Part shown: in pieces, positions 25,014 through 34,022 of the stretch
Layout: every line of letters begins with the position of its first letter
Position numbering within the stretch: position 1 is the stretch's first letter
Assembly (NCBI GenBank): GCA_913045265.1
Contig: CAJWQX010000006.1
Location: forward strand, 1 to 64,000
Length of the DNA stretch: 64,000 nucleotides
Direction of reading: 5' to 3'
Source: UBA11889 sp002313255
GTDB lineage: Bacteria; Pseudomonadota; Gammaproteobacteria; Pseudomonadales; Azotimanducaceae
Position numbers and translations under genes: made by a program
The notes under the pieces: model-generated
Seen by the model: the letters and a program-made list of their open reading frames with translations, nothing else
What the model was told of the DNA's origin: nothing
Database searches by the model: none

Positions 25014-25793
25014 TTAATTCATCTCGAAACCGCCGGCCACGTTGAGCGAGATGCCCGTTACGTTTGGAGCGGTTGCTAGGTATACGGCCGCCTGGCCCAT
25101 GTCGGCGGCGGTTTGCGGTCGACCGAGCGGTATCATATCGGCCATGCGATTGTCGAAGGCCACTGCGCCCTGATTGGCCATGAGGTGGTCAAGCCACATC
25201 GCGGTTCCCACCATACCCGGACAAATCGCGTTGACGCGAATGCCGAATGGAGCGAACTCCTGAGCCATCGATTGCGTTAATCCCACAGCCGCAAATTTAG
25301 AAGCACAATACGCGGCGAGATTTGCTGAGCCGCGTTTACCCGCGATAGACGCGGTGCTCACGATCGCCGCATCGGATGATGCTTTTAGCTGGGGTAATGC
25401 CGTTTTTGACATGAGAAAAATCCCTTTGACGTTGACGGCGAAGATCCGATCCCACGTGGCTTCACTGAAACTTTCGATTGGACCACTATCGACAATGCCA
25501 GCGTTGTTTACGAGTACATCGATTTGTCCGAAAGTGTCTAATGTCTTTTGGATCGCTCGTTGACACGAAGTCACTTGGGTCACGTCGACGTCCACGCTGT
25601 CCACTTCTCCAAGAGGCGAAAGGTCATCGAGGGTTTCTTTCAAGGCGTGATCGCTGCCCAAATCGTAGTTCCAATCAGGGCTTGTACCCAAATCAGCGAT
25701 CATGACTCGGTGCCCGGCACGTAGAAATGCGTCCGCGATCCCTTTACCGATTCCACGAGCTGCTCCCGTCACTAGTACTGTTCGTTTCGCCAT
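25014..25793 (-). CDS. SDR family oxidoreductase
   Basis: 259 residues, a classical short-chain dehydrogenase. Seen: TVLVTGAARGIGKGIA for NAD(P), VDVTQV, NNAG, catalytic Ser in STASIAG and YCASK (Tyr/Lys), and the PG motif near 190. The cofactor loop (IADLG after the second strand) suggests NAD. The ATG at 25793 has GGGAGA seven bases upstream and begins with the fold; the longer frame is not supported. It is divergent from the haloalkane dehalogenase gene. Substrate unknown. Confidence 0.92.
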   Translation of the reverse strand: MAKRTVLVTGAARGIGKGIADAFLRAGHRVMIADLGTSPDWNYDLGSDHALKETLDDLSPLGEVDSVDVDVTQVTSCQRAIQKTLDTFGQIDVLVNNAGIVDSGPIESFSEATWDRIFAVNVKGIFLMSKTALPQLKASSDAAIVSTASIAGKRGSANLAAYCASKFAAVGLTQSMAQEFAPFGIRVNAICPGMVGTAMWLDHLMANQGAVAFDNRMADMIPLGRPQTAADMGQAAVYLATAPNVTGISLNVAGGFEMN

Positions 25794-25979
25794 CGTCAAT
25801 TCTCCCAACCAACCAATAACGTATTCATGCATCCACGGGGCTCGGGCGCAAGATAAACAATGGTGGTGTATTTTGGTTACAGAACCTGCATTGCCGCGAC
25901 TACAGTTGTGCTCTCCGTCTTGTTGTTATTTCGATGGGTATAACCTAGGTCGACTCAAGAGCGTATATGAGGAATTGAG

Positions 25980-26855
25980 ATGGTGTCAGCCGAGGAACAT
26001 GCGAAGCAATTTATTGAAGTCGATGGGCGGCGTATGGCGTACGTCGAAATGGGTGAGGGGTCGCCCATCGTCTTTCAACACGGGAATCCGACGTCGAGTT
26101 ATCTGTGGCGTAATGTGATGCCGATGTTGGCACACCGAGGTCGATGTGTTGCGTTGGATCTCATCGGTATGGGTGATTCTGACAAGCTTATTGATCCAGG
26201 TCCCGGCTCATATACCTACGCCGAGCAACGGCAATATTTCGACAAGGCACTGGCGGCGCTCGGCGTGGGCGATGACGTGGTACTGATTGTCCATGATTGG
26301 GGGTCGGCGCTTGGGTTTGACTGGGCGCAACGCCATCCGCAATCCGTCCGGGGAATATGTTACATGGAGGCAATTGTCCGCCCGCTTGCATGGGACGAAT
26401 TTCCAGACAGATCACGGGGCATTTTCCAAGGGTTTCGTTCAGAAGCGGGTGAAGGGATGGTGTTGGAGAACAATCTCTTTGTAGAGCGGGTGTTGCCGGG
26501 ATCGGTATTAAGAGAGCTTTCTGAGGAAGAGATGTCGGTGTATCGGCGTCCCTTCACCGAGCCGGGCGAGGGCCGTCGACCGACTCTCACCTGGCCGCGG
26601 CAGATTCCGATTGAAGGCGAGCCAGCAGACGTCACGGACATCGTTGAAACGTACGCCGAGTGGCTCGAGAAGTCGCAAATTCCGAAATTATTTATCAATG
26701 CCGAACCTGGGGCGCTGCTGACTGGAGCGCAGCGAGAATTTTGTCGTCGTTGGCCGAATCAGCGCGAAGTCACCGTTCGTGGCAGTCATTTCATCCAGGA
26801 AGATTCGCCGACGGAAATTGGTACAGCGATCAACGCCTGGCTCGAAAGTTTGTAG
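25980..26855 (+). CDS. Haloalkane dehalogenase
   Basis: 291 residues, alpha/beta hydrolase of the haloalkane dehalogenase family (HLD-II, DhaA/LinB type). The full catalytic set is visible: nucleophile Asp106 with halide-binding Trp107 in VHDWGSALGF, halide-binding Asn36 in HGNPTSSYLW, acid Glu130 in YMEAIV and base His270 in GSHFIQED. The acid after strand 6 (Glu130) is the HLD-II arrangement. It hydrolyses a carbon-halogen bond to alcohol plus halide; natural substrates of these enzymes are mostly unknown. ATG start with GAGGAATTG upstream. Confidence 0.93.
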   Translation: MVSAEEHAKQFIEVDGRRMAYVEMGEGSPIVFQHGNPTSSYLWRNVMPMLAHRGRCVALDLIGMGDSDKLIDPGPGSYTYAEQRQYFDKALAALGVGDDVVLIVHDWGSALGFDWAQRHPQSVRGICYMEAIVRPLAWDEFPDRSRGIFQGFRSEAGEGMVLENNLFVERVLPGSVLRELSEEEMSVYRRPFTEPGEGRRPTLTWPRQIPIEGEPADVTDIVETYAEWLEKSQIPKLFINAEPGALLTGAQREFCRRWPNQREVTVRGSHFIQEDSPTEIGTAINAWLESL

Positions 26856-26869
26856 GCAGTTTTGTTGGT

Positions 26870-27970
26870 TTAGACTACGAGTACATTGCCGTTTGAACGT
26901 CCGGCTTCAAGCCGATCGTCGGACGTAGGGTCGGGAGCAACCCTGACCAACGTTTTCCCAAAGTTCTTGCCCTTCAACATAGCCTCGAATGCCTCGGGCG
27001 CGTTTTCGAGGCCGACCCATAGGTCTTCCCGATAACGCACTAAGCCATCTTGAATCCAGGCCGACATAGCTTCGAGGAAAGCGGCTTGGTGCTGGTCGAC
27101 AAAATTCCGCACGAAGAGAGGATGGACGGTCACATTTTGCCTTTGAAAGAACGGCGCACCTGTTGCGTGCCACCGTTCGGACGCACGTTCCGGCTGGGCG
27201 TCACCGTATTGGGAGATCATGCCGCACAGAGTAATGCGCGACCCCGAATTGAGCAGGGGTAGTACGCCTTCGTAAACGCTGCCGCCGACATTTTCGAAGT
27301 ACGCGTCAATGCCGTCGGGACACGCCTTCCGAAGATCTTCGGTATAAACCGGAGAAAGGTGGGAAACACATGCATCAAAACCCAGCTCTTCGGTAACGAA
27401 TTGGCACTTGGATTCACGACCCGCGATACCGACCACGCGACAGCCCATGATTCGGGCGATCTGGCCGGCGGCTTGCCCAACGCCACCGGACGCAGCTGAA
27501 ACCACGACCGTTTCCCCTGGTCTCGGCCGGCATTGTAAATAGATTCCTGAATATGCGGTCAGACCGAGCATGCCCAGAATACCTACAGCGGTAGATATCG
27601 GCGCCGCGTTAGCATCCAGAATTCGGGGGAACATGTATCCGAATACGTTTATTTCTGCCCCAACCAGTCCAAATTGTTGCCAGCCGTTGGTATTGAAGAC
27701 GATGTCGCCCTCGCCGTATTCAGCTGAGCGGCTGGCGATCACCTCGGAGACGGTGCGGCCATGACATACATCCCCCGGGGTCTCTGCGCCACTGCGGCGG
27801 CGTCCCCACTGGTACGGATCCATCGAGAGGTAGAGGGTCCGCGTCAGCGCTTGCCCGCGGTGAGGAACGTACTGCTCTTGCGTGACCCATTTAAAGTCGC
27901 CGTTTGTGGGCCAGCCCCCGAGGGGCTTGCGTCCTAGCAACCATGCCTCGTTTTTCGAATCCAGATGCAT
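26870..27970 (-). CDS. NADP-dependent MDR oxidoreductase (curcumin/prostaglandin reductase-like)
   Basis: 366 residues, zinc-free MDR family. It shows the N-terminal barrel with LYLSMDPYQWGRRR and the Rossmann domain with VVVSAASGGVGQAAGQIA, GIAGRESKC and YFENVGG, the layout of CurA and leukotriene B4 12-hydroxydehydrogenase-type enone reductases. These reduce the double bond of alpha,beta-unsaturated ketones with NADPH. ATG at 27970 is preferred over one eleven codons earlier because GGGGA precedes it at seven bases. It converges with the dehalogenase and diverges from the Ldh-family gene. Confidence 0.92.
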   Translation of the reverse strand: MHLDSKNEAWLLGRKPLGGWPTNGDFKWVTQEQYVPHRGQALTRTLYLSMDPYQWGRRRSGAETPGDVCHGRTVSEVIASRSAEYGEGDIVFNTNGWQQFGLVGAEINVFGYMFPRILDANAAPISTAVGILGMLGLTAYSGIYLQCRPRPGETVVVSAASGGVGQAAGQIARIMGCRVVGIAGRESKCQFVTEELGFDACVSHLSPVYTEDLRKACPDGIDAYFENVGGSVYEGVLPLLNSGSRITLCGMISQYGDAQPERASERWHATGAPFFQRQNVTVHPLFVRNFVDQHQAAFLEAMSAWIQDGLVRYREDLWVGLENAPEAFEAMLKGKNFGKTLVRVAPDPTSDDRLEAGRSNGNVLVV

Positions 27971-28084
27971 TGATGTGTCCCCGTTTCGGTTGGGCACAAC
28001 CAATTAAAGTTCGCCGCACGGGCTGATTATGCGCGTCTGGTTTTACGATCTGTTACCTTGTTCGATCGAACTGGAGAGGTCGTT

Positions 28085-29161
28085 ATGCTGGAGCGCTTCA
28101 AAGTACCCGACGATATTGCTGTTCGGGTGGATCAAGCCGTCATGCGCCAAGCGGTCGAAGATATTTTCAAAGCGTTTGATATGCCGGAGGCGGAAGCCGA
28201 GGCCTCGGCCGACGTCTTGCTGTATGCCGATATACGAGGTATTGATTCCCACGGCGTTTCCAACATGATGCGAGCATACGTCGCGGGCTTTCGCGCCGCA
28301 CAAATTAATCCAACGCCCTTGGCTCGTCGCGAACGCGATACCTTGGGTGCGATTTCATACGACTGCGACAACGGACTAGGAATAGCACAAAGTCGGATGT
28401 TTATGGAGGAAGCCTGCAAACGGGCCAAAGACACCGGAGTCGCGGTGGTTACGGCTTACAACGGACAACATTACGGCCCGTCAGCGTACTACGCACACCT
28501 GGCGTTGGCCCACGACATGATTGGGATCTCCATGACCACGGGCGGTTTATTGGTCACGCCAACGCAGGGTGCGGAGCGACTTTTGGGCCTTAATCCGATC
28601 GGAATCGCGGCGCCTTCCGACGCGGAAGTACCGTTTATATTCGATGCCTCCATGAGTTCGGTTGCTGCGAACAAAATTCAATTGTTGCGACGGGTCGATG
28701 GCAACGTTGCGCCGGGATGGATTAGCGATGCTGAAGGTGCCCCCGTGATGGAAGAGTCCCCCGTACTCGAAGGGTTCATGATGCTTCCACTCGGTGGTAC
28801 CCGAGAGATCGGCTCCCATAAAGGTTTTGGGTTGGCGATGTTGGTCGAAATTCTCTGTGGCGTCTTGACAGGCACAGGCGGCGGACCGTTTCGACGGCAA
28901 GGTACGGCGCACTATTTTATGGCCTACGACGTCGGTGCGTTCTGCGACGTCGCGACTTTTAAAAAAGACATGGACGACTACTTACGAGCATTACTCGACT
29001 GCAAGCCTGCGCCTGGTGAGTCACGCGTGGTCTATCCCGGCATCCCCGAGCACGAAGCGGAGCTTGAGCGCCGCGCCGAAGGTATTCCATACCATCCCGA
29101 AGTCATTGAGTGGTTCAAGAAAACCATGGCCGATCTTGGCGTAACCGATGATTTACCCTAG
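28085..29161 (+). CDS. Ldh family oxidoreductase (type II malate/L-lactate dehydrogenase)
   Basis: 358 residues of the sulfolactate/malate/ureidoglycolate dehydrogenase fold, unrelated to classical Ldh. Diagnostic are DIRGIDSHGVSNMMRAY near residue 60, NGLGIAQSRMFMEEA, and GSHKGFGLAMLVEILCGVLTG, with the catalytic His in DSHGV. It oxidises a 2-hydroxy acid with NAD(P). ATG at 28085 follows GGAGAGG closely; the earlier in-frame start has no such site. The gene lies twelve bases before the arylsulfotransferase-like gene, which suggests an operon. Confidence 0.92.
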   Translation: MLERFKVPDDIAVRVDQAVMRQAVEDIFKAFDMPEAEAEASADVLLYADIRGIDSHGVSNMMRAYVAGFRAAQINPTPLARRERDTLGAISYDCDNGLGIAQSRMFMEEACKRAKDTGVAVVTAYNGQHYGPSAYYAHLALAHDMIGISMTTGGLLVTPTQGAERLLGLNPIGIAAPSDAEVPFIFDASMSSVAANKIQLLRRVDGNVAPGWISDAEGAPVMEESPVLEGFMMLPLGGTREIGSHKGFGLAMLVEILCGVLTGTGGGPFRRQGTAHYFMAYDVGAFCDVATFKKDMDDYLRALLDCKPAPGESRVVYPGIPEHEAELERRAEGIPYHPEVIEWFKKTMADLGVTDDLP

Positions 29162-29173
29162 CGATCATTAACC

Positions 29174-30319
29174 ATGGGATGGTCTGTCAACCGCCCGACC
29201 GGTCTGACCTTTCATCGGCACGGACTTTCAACCAAAGGTTATACGTTACTGACCCCTCACGGCGATGCGGCTACGTACCTTATCGATATTGATGGACGCA
29301 TAGTCCATCGCTGGGTCTTTAGCCATATCAAGCCTGGCTACGGGCGCATGCTCGAAAACGGCAATCTGCTGATGACCGGTTCGGACATCGACACGCCCAA
29401 ACCGCCGAAAGATGAACCGACGAAAGCACCGCCTCCGCTTGAACACCATGTCACGCGCTTGGGTGGCTACCACACGACGCTGGTTGAGGTTGACTGGGAT
29501 GGCAACGTCGTTTGGGAGTACATCAACAAATTTCAACACCACGACTTTTTTCGATTCGCGAATGGCAACACGATGGTTCCCGTGTGGGTGGAATTGCCTG
29601 AAGAATTCCATCGCGGAGTCCGAGGTGGGCGAAAAATGCATAGGGAGCGGCTGCCGCGGCTGCTTGGCGACGATTTAGTTGAAATTGATCAGGATCAAAA
29701 TGAGGTGCGCCGAATACATACCTGGAAACTGCTTGATCCTATCCGAGATCCTATTTTCGCTACGGTCCGACGATGGGAATGGACGCACATTAACTCGATT
29801 GATGTGAACCTAGAAGGTGACATCGTATTCTCTGCGCGCCACAACGATCGAGTCTGCGTGATCGACAGCAAATCGGAAGAAATTAGCTTCAAGTACACTG
29901 AAACGCATGGTCAGCACCATGCGACATGGGTCAAGGATGGAAATATTCAGGTGTTCGATAACGGTGACTCCAGTTCGCGCATCATTGAAATTGACCCAAG
30001 TAAGTCGGAGGTCGTATGGGATTACCACGGGATCCCGTCCGATCAATTCTTCAGCGGACATATCTCTGGAGCGACCCGCCTAGGATCAGGAAACGTTTTG
30101 GTTTGTGAGGGCACCAGCGGGCGATTGTTTGAAGTGAATCGTGCGCATGAGGTTGTTTGGGAGTGGATCAACCCATTTCTAAACAACAACTCACGAGGAG
30201 AGGCCACCGTCAGCATCTATCGAGCGCATCGGTATCCTGTCGATCACCCGGCCTTGGTCGATAAAGACCTTGACCCTAACCGGTTCCGTAATTTAAACCA
30301 ACTGAACGGTTTGACGTAG
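29174..30319 (+). CDS. Arylsulfotransferase (ASST)-like beta-propeller protein
   Basis: 381 residues with repeated propeller blades, e.g. AATYLIDIDGRIVHRW, TTLVEVDWDGNVVWEY, SRIIEIDPSKSEVVWDY and GRLFEVNRAHEVVWEW, typical of the ASST/Arylsulfotrans_2 families. Known ASSTs are periplasmic, 3'-phosphoadenosine-independent sulfate transferases with a catalytic His. No signal peptide is visible here, so the protein should be cytosolic and the activity is uncertain. His-rich segments HTWKLL, THGQHHATW and TRLGGYHT are candidates for the site. Co-oriented with the Ldh-family gene. Confidence 0.8.
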   Translation: MGWSVNRPTGLTFHRHGLSTKGYTLLTPHGDAATYLIDIDGRIVHRWVFSHIKPGYGRMLENGNLLMTGSDIDTPKPPKDEPTKAPPPLEHHVTRLGGYHTTLVEVDWDGNVVWEYINKFQHHDFFRFANGNTMVPVWVELPEEFHRGVRGGRKMHRERLPRLLGDDLVEIDQDQNEVRRIHTWKLLDPIRDPIFATVRRWEWTHINSIDVNLEGDIVFSARHNDRVCVIDSKSEEISFKYTETHGQHHATWVKDGNIQVFDNGDSSSRIIEIDPSKSEVVWDYHGIPSDQFFSGHISGATRLGSGNVLVCEGTSGRLFEVNRAHEVVWEWINPFLNNNSRGEATVSIYRAHRYPVDHPALVDKDLDPNRFRNLNQLNGLT

Positions 30320-30347
30320 ATCAGTACCACGAAGAATCCCGGACCGA

Positions 30348-31226
30348 TCAGCGTACAACGGTCGGTTTGTTCACTAATACGACTCCGAGGACTATTAGGC
30401 CAAGAGCAATGACTGCACTAGGGTGAACGCTTTCTCCCAATATTTGATCAATCAAAAACAGTGAAATAAATGGCGAGAGAAAAATGAGCTGACTAATCTT
30501 TGCGACTTGTCGAGTACGAGATAGCGCTTGCTGCCATAGAAGAAAGGTAACCCCCATTTCGAAGAGACCAACCCAAACTCCAACCGACAGCGTTCGAGGG
30601 GTCAAGGGCGGGAAGCCATCGGTGGACCAACAAAGTAACCCGATGATTGGTGTGGCGACCGCAAACCCGATCAGCATGAGTGATGCAGGATGACATTCGA
30701 GCCGGATGGTGGCGAGCCAGTACAGTGACCACAACAACGTGCTGAGGAGCGCGAGCGTGATACCTCCGATGTCGAACGTGTCAAATCCGACACTCGCGCC
30801 CCGGGTCACGAGAATAACCACACCAACGTAGCTAACGCCGATTCCGATCAACGCCTTTGACGATAGGCGCTGCTTGAGTATAGGGATGGCGAGAATGGCT
30901 AGCGTTATTGCCCACGTGTAGTTCAGCGGTTGCGCTATCTGCGCGGGTAGCCTGTCGTACGCTTCGAACAGAATCAAGTAATACGCCAGTGGGTTCACTA
31001 ATCCCAACAGCCCGGCTCGAAAGTAGACGGATCTCGTGATTGGCGTCGGTGCGATAACGAGTTTCGAGACGGTGAAGAACGCTAAGGAAAATACGCTGCC
31101 AAGCCATAACATTTGAATAGGTGTAAGGAATGCGAGACCGAGTTTGAAAACAGTTGCCACGGTGGACCACAAAGCAACCGCGGCCAAGCCGAAAAGAATT
31201 GCTTGTGTTTCTCTGGAACGCACCAC
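30348..31226 (-). CDS. EamA family (DMT) inner-membrane transporter
   Basis: 292 residues with about ten hydrophobic helices in two homologous halves, the plan of drug/metabolite exporters: AILFGLAAVALWSTVATVFKLGL starts the first EamA domain and GITLALLSTLLWSLYWLA the second. It likely exports an amino acid or metabolite; the substrate cannot be predicted. ATG start. It is convergent with the arylsulfotransferase-like gene. Confidence 0.92.
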   Translation of the reverse strand: MVRSRETQAILFGLAAVALWSTVATVFKLGLAFLTPIQMLWLGSVFSLAFFTVSKLVIAPTPITRSVYFRAGLLGLVNPLAYYLILFEAYDRLPAQIAQPLNYTWAITLAILAIPILKQRLSSKALIGIGVSYVGVVILVTRGASVGFDTFDIGGITLALLSTLLWSLYWLATIRLECHPASLMLIGFAVATPIIGLLCWSTDGFPPLTPRTLSVGVWVGLFEMGVTFLLWQQALSRTRQVAKISQLIFLSPFISLFLIDQILGESVHPSAVIALGLIVLGVVLVNKPTVVR

Positions 31227-31384
31227 TTCGTCACATTATCTGAATTTGGTCGAGCATCCCATCTGCTTGATGGCTGGCGTTGTGGCGCGAGGGGATCTTC
31301 GAATTGGTGCGTCGCTTTTGGTTGAACGGAGGCGCCGAACACCGCACACTTAATTTGGTCAACTCAGATTTGATAGGAAGTGAT

Positions 31385-31864
31385 ATGGCGATTGAGGAAG
31401 GGGATAAACTCCCCGAAGCAACGATGCATACAATGCGAGATGGAAGACCGACGCCGGTCACGACGGCCGAATTGTTTGACGGCAAGAAGGTGGTCGTTTT
31501 TGCGGTTCCGGGCGCGTTTACTCCGACGTGTTCGCAGTCACACCTCCCGGGATACGTGGTCAATGCGGATGCGATTCGGTCGAAGGGCATTGATGACATC
31601 GTCTGTATCGCCGTCAACGATGCTTTCGTCATGGGGGCGTGGGGTGACGATCGGAACGCCGAAGCCATCACCATGGTAGGCGACGGCAACGGGGATTTTA
31701 CTAAAGCTCTTGGTCTTGAGATGGATGGCAGTGGCTTTGGTCTTGGGACACGATCCCAGCGCTACGCCATGGTCGTTGACGACGGCGTTGTCTCGAATTT
31801 ATCGGTCGAGGATCCCGGTCAATTTGAAGTCAGTAAAGCGGAGGCGATCCTCGAGGCCCTTTAA
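31385..31864 (+). CDS. Peroxiredoxin, Prx5 type
   Basis: 159 residues. The peroxidatic site PGAFTPTCSQSHLPGY with Cys49 and the following WGDDRNAEAITMVGDGNGDFTKALGL are those of AhpC/TSA-family Prx5 (glutaredoxin- or thiol-dependent). It reduces hydrogen peroxide and alkyl hydroperoxides in the cytosol. ATG at 31385 follows AGGAAG; the longer upstream frame overlaps the divergent transporter's promoter region and has no similarity. Cys is present at the active site, so this is not a selenoprotein version. Confidence 0.95.
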   Translation: MAIEEGDKLPEATMHTMRDGRPTPVTTAELFDGKKVVVFAVPGAFTPTCSQSHLPGYVVNADAIRSKGIDDIVCIAVNDAFVMGAWGDDRNAEAITMVGDGNGDFTKALGLEMDGSGFGLGTRSQRYAMVVDDGVVSNLSVEDPGQFEVSKAEAILEAL

Positions 31865-31957
31865 TTCTGGCGATCGTGTTGACGCCATGACGAGATTGCG
31901 CCGACGTAAACCTGCTGGATGTGGATAGAAAAATAAACGTGAACAGGAGCGTGCGTT

Positions 31958-32329
31958 GTGTATGTAGTCCGTGTGTATACGGGAGACGATGGCGAGTCGC
32001 ATTTTGAAGATGTAGCGATTGGTCTCGAAGATCGAGGCTTGGGCGGTCGAATCTCGAGGTTAATTCGGGGTAGCGGGGTCATGTTTCGGGAAGTCGATGC
32101 GACCTACGACCTTGATTTCCACAACGCGCCGCGGCGCCAGTTTGTCGTGAATCTAACCGGATCGGTGGATATCACGGTTGGGGATGGCACTATACGGCGA
32201 CTCGGCCCGGGCGAGATTCTGCTCGCCGAGGACACGTCGGGCCGAGGTCACAAGAGTGCGGCGGTGGATGGCAAGTCGAGAACGTGTCTCTTTATACCCG
32301 TCGACGACGACGCTGAGGTCGGAATATAA
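31958..32329 (+). CDS. Small cupin-like protein
   Basis: 123 residues forming one cupin-like barrel: DFHNAPRRQFVVNLTGSVDI resembles cupin motif 1 and LGPGEILLAEDTSGRGHKSAAV motif 2 with its His. The metal set seems incomplete (a single clear His per motif), so it may be a non-metal binder. GTG start with CAGGAGC upstream. Function unknown; it stands alone between the peroxiredoxin and a convergent lipoprotein gene. Confidence 0.75.
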   Translation: MYVVRVYTGDDGESHFEDVAIGLEDRGLGGRISRLIRGSGVMFREVDATYDLDFHNAPRRQFVVNLTGSVDITVGDGTIRRLGPGEILLAEDTSGRGHKSAAVDGKSRTCLFIPVDDDAEVGI

Positions 32330-32355
32330 GCATTGTCGGGTGCGAATTGAGTCAT

Positions 32356-33009
32356 CTAAAGGGCTGGTGTACCGGCGAGGTCATCGCCAAGGCGCATGGC
32401 GTCTTGTAGAGAACCAAGCCGTCGAACCCAAGGTGTCAAGTCGTTGAGGGCAGGGGGCATATTGGCGGCGGCTATGCGTGCAGCGCTTTCATCCGAGTAA
32501 ATACCAAGCAGTAATACGAAAAATAGTTGGTCGCCGTAGGCAATCCGCGTAGCGGATAGGCCCGGAATGTTCTTATCGCGTACGAATTTTTCTAGGGCCT
32601 CCTTGTTGGAGACAGCAAACAACTGCACAACAAAATAGTCGGGTGGTAGGTCGATGAGATTCACCGCATGGCCCGGTTTAAGTGCGAGGCGTCGGTAAAG
32701 TGGCGGTCCGATGTTAAGGTTGGGAGAGCGGGTACCTACGGTGTCACTGCTATCTACCACTTCCGGTATGTGCGTTTTTGGCAGTGTCCGATCTGGCTTA
32801 GGTGGCAGGGATCCCGATGGCCGTTTCTTTGTGCCATCTGGAATGTAGTCTTTGACGCACTCCCAGGTCTGATTTTCGACCCCCATGTCGCAAAACCAAT
32901 TATCTTTGGGAGTAACGGGCACCGGAGTCTCAACCATGGGGTTGGTGGAGCCACAGCCCCCGAGCAATAGAAACGTAATCACAGAGGCCGTGGACCATCG
33001 CCAGATCAT
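32356..33009 (-). CDS. SPOR-domain lipoprotein
   Basis: 217 residues. The N-terminus STASVITFLLLGGCGSTNP has a clear lipobox L-G-G-C, so it should be lipidated. The C-terminal 75 residues (PDYFVVQLFAVSNKEALEKFV through SDESAARIAAANMPPAL and WVRRLGSLQDAM) form a SPOR domain, which binds denuded peptidoglycan at the septum. The middle is Pro-rich and probably a linker. A role in cell division or envelope maintenance is likely. It diverges from the MaoC gene. Confidence 0.88.
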   Translation of the reverse strand: MIWRWSTASVITFLLLGGCGSTNPMVETPVPVTPKDNWFCDMGVENQTWECVKDYIPDGTKKRPSGSLPPKPDRTLPKTHIPEVVDSSDTVGTRSPNLNIGPPLYRRLALKPGHAVNLIDLPPDYFVVQLFAVSNKEALEKFVRDKNIPGLSATRIAYGDQLFFVLLLGIYSDESAARIAAANMPPALNDLTPWVRRLGSLQDAMRLGDDLAGTPAL

Positions 33010-33063
33010 GGCGGACGACTGTGCCCATTCGTTTATGATCTGTCAAAAAATAGGAGCTGTTCA

Positions 33064-33921
33064 ATGCCGATGAATTCTTCGACCGTGGGAAAGTCGACTA
33101 AGCGTTTTCGTCACGTTGCAGAAAAACGCTGGTTGATGTCCTACGCGGCGGGTATCGGAGAGATATCCGCGAACTACTACGATGTGACGAAGGGACTTAC
33201 TGCGCACCCGGTTTTTTCTGTGTGCCCCGAATGGCCGGTGGTCCTCGATGCGCAACGGGTCGAGGGCTCAGAAAGCATGACGACGGAAGAAGCGCGTTCT
33301 GGAGTGCATGCTTCGCACGACGTTCTTATTCATCGCCCGATCCGACCAAACGAATCCCTCTACACGTGTGCCACAATTACTTCGGTTGAGCAGCGCAAAG
33401 CGGGGGCATTTCAGATGATGCGGCTCGAAACCAGGGATGAAGAATCGAATCTGATCGTATCCACCCACCAGGGTGGCCTCTCTCGTGGGGTGAACGTTGT
33501 TGGCGGGGATAAGGCGATCGAGAGTGCACCGTTGCTACCCGAAATCCCATCAGGCGCCCAAGCCGGTCGGCAGTTCACGATCCCTGTAAGCACGTATGCG
33601 GCGCATGTATACACGGAATGCGCGCGGATCTATAACCCGATCCATACGGATCGAGACATCGCGCGGGCCGCGGGTCTGCCCGACATTATTCTTCACGGTA
33701 CAGCGACGTTAGCGCTCGCTATCTCTTGCCTCATCAACAACTTGCTCGATGGTGATGCCCACCGGGTTAAGCGATACGCGTGTCGATTCAGTGCCATGGT
33801 TTTGATGCCGAGCACCATTACCCTGGAAGTCAACGGGTTAGCAGACAGTCATGTCTGGTTTACCGCCTATAACATGGCAGGTGAACCGGCGATCCGGGAC
33901 GGCTATATGGAGGTGCGTTAG
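33064..33921 (+). CDS. MaoC-family dehydratase (double hotdog)
   Basis: 285 residues with two hotdog halves. The second half carries the hydratase-2 motif in IYNPIHTDRDIARAAGLP followed by ILHGTATLALA, giving the catalytic Asp/His pair; the first half (ANYYDVTKGLTAHPVF) has an N-terminal pattern of FAS1/MaoC-like domains. It probably hydrates an enoyl-CoA of unusual structure. ATG at 33064; another ATG two codons later is possible. It is divergent from the SPOR lipoprotein gene. Confidence 0.9.
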   Translation: MPMNSSTVGKSTKRFRHVAEKRWLMSYAAGIGEISANYYDVTKGLTAHPVFSVCPEWPVVLDAQRVEGSESMTTEEARSGVHASHDVLIHRPIRPNESLYTCATITSVEQRKAGAFQMMRLETRDEESNLIVSTHQGGLSRGVNVVGGDKAIESAPLLPEIPSGAQAGRQFTIPVSTYAAHVYTECARIYNPIHTDRDIARAAGLPDIILHGTATLALAISCLINNLLDGDAHRVKRYACRFSAMVLMPSTITLEVNGLADSHVWFTAYNMAGEPAIRDGYMEVR

Positions 33922-34022
33922 CGCCGCTCCAGAGCTCCGCAATCCGTAAAGTTATTGCGTGAGTGCGAGTTGACAGCCTTTCGTGATTGGTCATGATACG
34001 GGTCGGGTGGAAGGATAGATTT

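Noticed and set aside
31385..31864. Peroxiredoxin or AhpD-like protein as further selenoproteins
   Set aside because: Both have ordinary Cys codons at their active sites (Cys49; Cys97 and Cys100 at 52889-53542), with no in-frame TGA.
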